From Candidatus Zipacnadia bacterium (GTDB taxonomy: Bacteria; Armatimonadota; Zipacnadia; Zipacnadales; Zipacnadaceae), in NCBI GenBank assembly GCA_029821415.1, contig JALGTJ010000184.1, forward strand, positions 1 through 7,679: a DNA stretch of 7,679 nt, read 5' to 3'. The position numbers were made by a program, and so were the translations under genes. The notes below the pieces were generated by a model. It made no database searches and was not told the origin of the DNA. It saw only the letters and a program-made list of their open reading frames with translations. Position 1 is the first letter of the stretch, and each line of letters starts with the position of its first letter. Of the stretch, positions 5,669 through 7,679 are shown piece by piece.

Positions 5669-7063
5669 TCAAGGTAGTATAACAAAGGGACGCACTGCCT
5701 GGACAGTTTGACCGTCTGCGGCACAAGCAGTAATCCGCACCAGATAGCGGCCTGCTGGCACCTTAGTGCCGGAATCACTGCGCCCGTCCCACAGGACCAT
5801 CTCCGTGCGGCTTCCACTGCTGCTGCGCTCGCCCAGGCCCCTGATAATCACACCAGAGATATTGCAGATTTCGGTAGTTACCTTCGCCGGCTTGGATAAG
5901 CTGTAGGTAATAACCGCGCCGCTGGATGACGGCATCGCTTGAGCGCTTACCCCCGTCAATGTCAGCGACGTCACACTGTCATCGTAGGCTATAATGCGTA
6001 GATGGCGGACGCCTCCGTCTTCAGGACTGGTAAAGCTGTAACCAGTGGTGGTGCGCATGTAGACTTGCTGCCCGGTATCCATATCTTCAAGCATAAGCTT
6101 GACTTCACCTGGAACTGCCGAGTTCAGCTCCGGCCACATCACCCTGACTGGTACGCCGCCAAGTTGGCACGACACCTCAACATCCCAGGTCTGTGACCCC
6201 GCCGCAGTTGACCGGATATCACGGGCGTAGTTACCTGAATAGCGGCCCCAATCGCTCCTGGGCTGATAACACTGCACCACGCTGCCAGTGGAGGGCGGCT
6301 CGGTGACATCCAGACCTGGGTCGTACCCGCTGGTTGCAATACTGGCTGCACCTATATAATTGCACGGATCTACGTCGCCGCCGGCCCGGGCAATGATCTG
6401 TAGCTGCCAGCCTCCCGCAGCTTCCAGGTTACCCACGCTACTTGCCGGCGTGACGCTGGCTCCACCTATCGAGGGCGCGTACAGCCGCAACGTGGTATCC
6501 TCCCACACATGTATCCAGTATCCCTTGAAAGGCTGCAGAGTCGCGCTCAAAGGAATATCGGGGAAGTCATAGTAGCCTCCGTCACCAGTGCTCACAAACT
6601 CCCACAGTATCCCATTGGTGACGCCATCCTCTATTGCTTCGGTAATGCTCTGAGTCTTTCCATTTGTGATAAACTGGACACTCCCCCAGTCCACAGCTCT
6701 GCTATAGGGGCAGCCGATCATATTCCAGCCACGGGGTGGCACCAACCCACGGGTCAATTTGATTTCGTAACTCGCCGCAGTATTATCCAAGATAATTCCT
6801 GGTTCCTGGATGGTCGCCGCTTGCGGCAGGCGGACGAAATAGCCCAGCCCCGCAGGCGGCGATTCCACGACGGGATCACCACCCATCGCATCAGGCGGAT
6901 TGAATGTTCCATAGTTGTCTGGATAGGTGCGGTACTTGTTGGAGTTACTGTCCTCCGGCCACCACCGATGCAGCGCGACGGTCCCGGAGCTCAGACCAAA
7001 CAGGCTATCAGGAGTTGGGAACTGGCCAGGGTTGTAAGTATAAGGAAGCGAAAACAGATGTAG
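5669..7063 (-). other. Shared C-terminal module, copy 1 (in the S8 peptidase)
   Basis: This roughly 460-residue region matches, in order, the C-terminal region of the next gene. Landmarks in visible-residue numbering are LFSLPY (208-213), YRTYP, GLGYFV, RGWNMIGCPY (316-325), LQPFKGYWI (about 381-389), GWQLQI, a D/G/P-rich stretch with TEPPSTGSV, QTWDV, MLEDMDTGQQVYMRT (529-543), NISGVIIRGL and the FlgD-like LWDGRSD...VPAGRYLV. The FlgD-like end is a recognised Ig-like fold (Pfam FlgD_ig type). The rest has no name I can give. A role in sorting, surface attachment or stability is inferred from its repeated C-terminal position. Confidence 0.8.
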
Positions 7064-7679
7064 CCCGGCATCCAGGCTTTTCTCTAAGATACGAAAATTG
7101 GAGACGGCCTCGCCACTGTTGCCAGCATTATCGTCAGCCCGAATGACTACCTGGTGTAAGCCAGCCGCCAGCGTAGCATCATAGGTCAGTTCTCCTGAAT
7201 CATAGTCAAAGCCAACAATCGGCGCCCCGTCAATTTCTAACTCCACAGTAGTTTCATCCACGCCGCTTTCCGAATCACTGATGCTGGCGACAATGGGTAC
7301 ATCGGTAAGAAACGTCGTGGAGTTGTTCACGGGATTGATAATGGTAATCTCGGGCGGTGTGACATCGCTTAGGGCCATGAACATATTGATGCGGCCGGTA
7401 CCCAGCTTGCCGGCATAAAGCGGGTTCAGCCCATCAATATTCTCAGTGCCTTGTCTGATCTTTTGAATAAGCTCAGCCGGGGTCCGTCCCGGCTGGTCAG
7501 CCAGCAACAGACCTGCCAATCCGGCGGCCAGTGGCGCTGCGGCCGAGGTGCCCGAGGCGGTCCCGAAATACTCAAGAAACTGTGTGAAGCTGTCATTTTG
7601 GTACAATGTCGAGTAGTCATCTACGCCCGGGGCACAGACGTCAACGAAGTTGGCTGACGAACCGTCGTAGTTGGAGAAG
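5669..7679 (-). CDS. Secreted subtilisin-like (S8) serine peptidase, 5' end outside window, with Ig-like and FlgD-like C-terminal domains
   Basis: Partial gene: the frame is open to the window edge, leaving 669 visible residues (numbered here from the first complete codon). Residues 1-18 read FSNYDGSSANFVDVCAPG, the conserved subtilase stretch after the substrate-binding strands. GTSAAAPLAAG follows, with the catalytic serine at about residue 45 (codon 7546-7544). The catalytic Asp and His must lie upstream, outside the window. LGTGRIN (about 93-99) closes the protease fold. An Ig-like domain starting PPEITIINP covers about 108-197, a shared C-terminal module covers about 206-669, and a FlgD-type Ig domain lies at about 590-653 (LWDGRSDSGTKVPAGRYLV). 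The ORF begins nominally at a TTG at 7606, but homology runs straight through it, so it is not the start. Expected role: extracellular or surface proteolysis; substrate unknown. It ends in TGA, 35 bases before the next start, suggesting co-transcription. The family call is firm; the surface location is inferred. Confidence 0.93.
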   Translation of the reverse strand, partial: FSNYDGSSANFVDVCAPGVDDYSTLYQNDSFTQFLEYFGTASGTSAAAPLAAGLAGLLLADQPGRTPAELIQKIRQGTENIDGLNPLYAGKLGTGRINMFMALSDVTPPEITIINPVNNSTTFLTDVPIVASISDSESGVDETTVELEIDGAPIVGFDYDSGELTYDATLAAGLHQVVIRADDNAGNSGEAVSNFRILEKSLDAGLHLFSLPYTYNPGQFPTPDSLFGLSSGTVALHRWWPEDSNSNKYRTYPDNYGTFNPPDAMGGDPVVESPPAGLGYFVRLPQAATIQEPGIILDNTAASYEIKLTRGLVPPRGWNMIGCPYSRAVDWGSVQFITNGKTQSITEAIEDGVTNGILWEFVSTGDGGYYDFPDIPLSATLQPFKGYWIHVWEDTTLRLYAPSIGGASVTPASSVGNLEAAGGWQLQIIARAGGDVDPCNYIGAASIATSGYDPGLDVTEPPSTGSVVQCYQPRSDWGRYSGNYARDIRSTAAGSQTWDVEVSCQLGGVPVRVMWPELNSAVPGEVKLMLEDMDTGQQVYMRTTTGYSFTSPEDGGVRHLRIIAYDDSVTSLTLTGVSAQAMPSSSGAVITYSLSKPAKVTTEICNISGVIIRGLGERSSSGSRTEMVLWDGRSDSGTKVPAGRYLVRITACAADGQTVQAVRPFVILP

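Noticed and set aside
5634..5726. N-terminal extension of the secreted protein to 5726
   Set aside because: It would overlap the end of the protease gene by 58 bases and put 31 residues before a normal signal peptide. The GTG at 5633 has nearby purine-rich binding sites.
7604..7606. TTG at 7606 as the true start of the protease
   Set aside because: The frame is open upstream to the window edge and encodes the conserved subtilase FSNY...VDVCAPG stretch, so the TTG is an internal Leu codon.
1..7679. tRNA, rRNA, CRISPR, transposase, integrase or phage signals
   Set aside because: None seen on either strand. Coding density is high, and no direct-repeat arrays or transposase/integrase motifs appear.

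Overview
The window is a stretch of one bacterial chromosome or contig in which every supportable gene lies on the minus strand, so transcription runs from the high coordinates to the low ones. The products are all exported: Sec-type signal peptides, Ig-like/FN3 folds, a subtilisin-type protease, FlgD-like C-terminal domains and an LptD/OstA-like outer-membrane barrel. That points to a diderm (two-membrane) bacterium. Base composition looks moderate to slightly GC-rich, and GTG and TTG starts are used. The mix of FlgD-Ig C-terminal domains and an LptD-like protein carrying an extra Ig domain suggests a little-studied environmental lineage; Armatimonadota or a similar candidate phylum is a guess from memory of protein style, not something the sequence proves.

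Layout in transcription order. (1) 7679-5669: the C-terminal part of a secreted S8 serine peptidase, entering from outside the window, followed by an Ig-like domain and a long C-terminal module ending in a FlgD-like Ig domain. (2) 5633-2932: a large secreted protein of about 900 residues with an N-terminal beta-rich region and a C-terminal module clearly paralogous to that of the peptidase. It is split by a one-base frameshift near 4610-4650, so it appears as two reading frames (5633-4611 and 4509-2932). (3) 2862-1795: a 355-residue exported protein with an N-terminal domain of unrecognised or CsgG/FlgT-like style, a hydrophobic segment and an FN3 domain. (4) 1762 to beyond position 1: an LptD/OstA-like protein with an invasin-type (Big_1-like) Ig domain at its N terminus. 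It too is split by an apparent one-base loss at 908-910, after which the barrel frame stays open to the window edge.

Intergenic gaps are 35, 69 and 32 bases, with no convincing terminator, so the four genes plausibly form one operon devoted to the cell envelope or surface. How they cooperate is not shown by the sequence. A reasonable reading is that the peptidase and the 900-residue protein are exported through the same route and handled through the same C-terminal module, while the LptD-like protein sits in the outer membrane. The two most useful observations are the shared C-terminal module and the two frameshifts, both consistent with one missing base, which raise the question of assembly or read errors versus real gene decay. 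No RNA genes, mobile elements, CRISPR arrays or phage features were seen, and no stretch over 300 bases lacks a gene.
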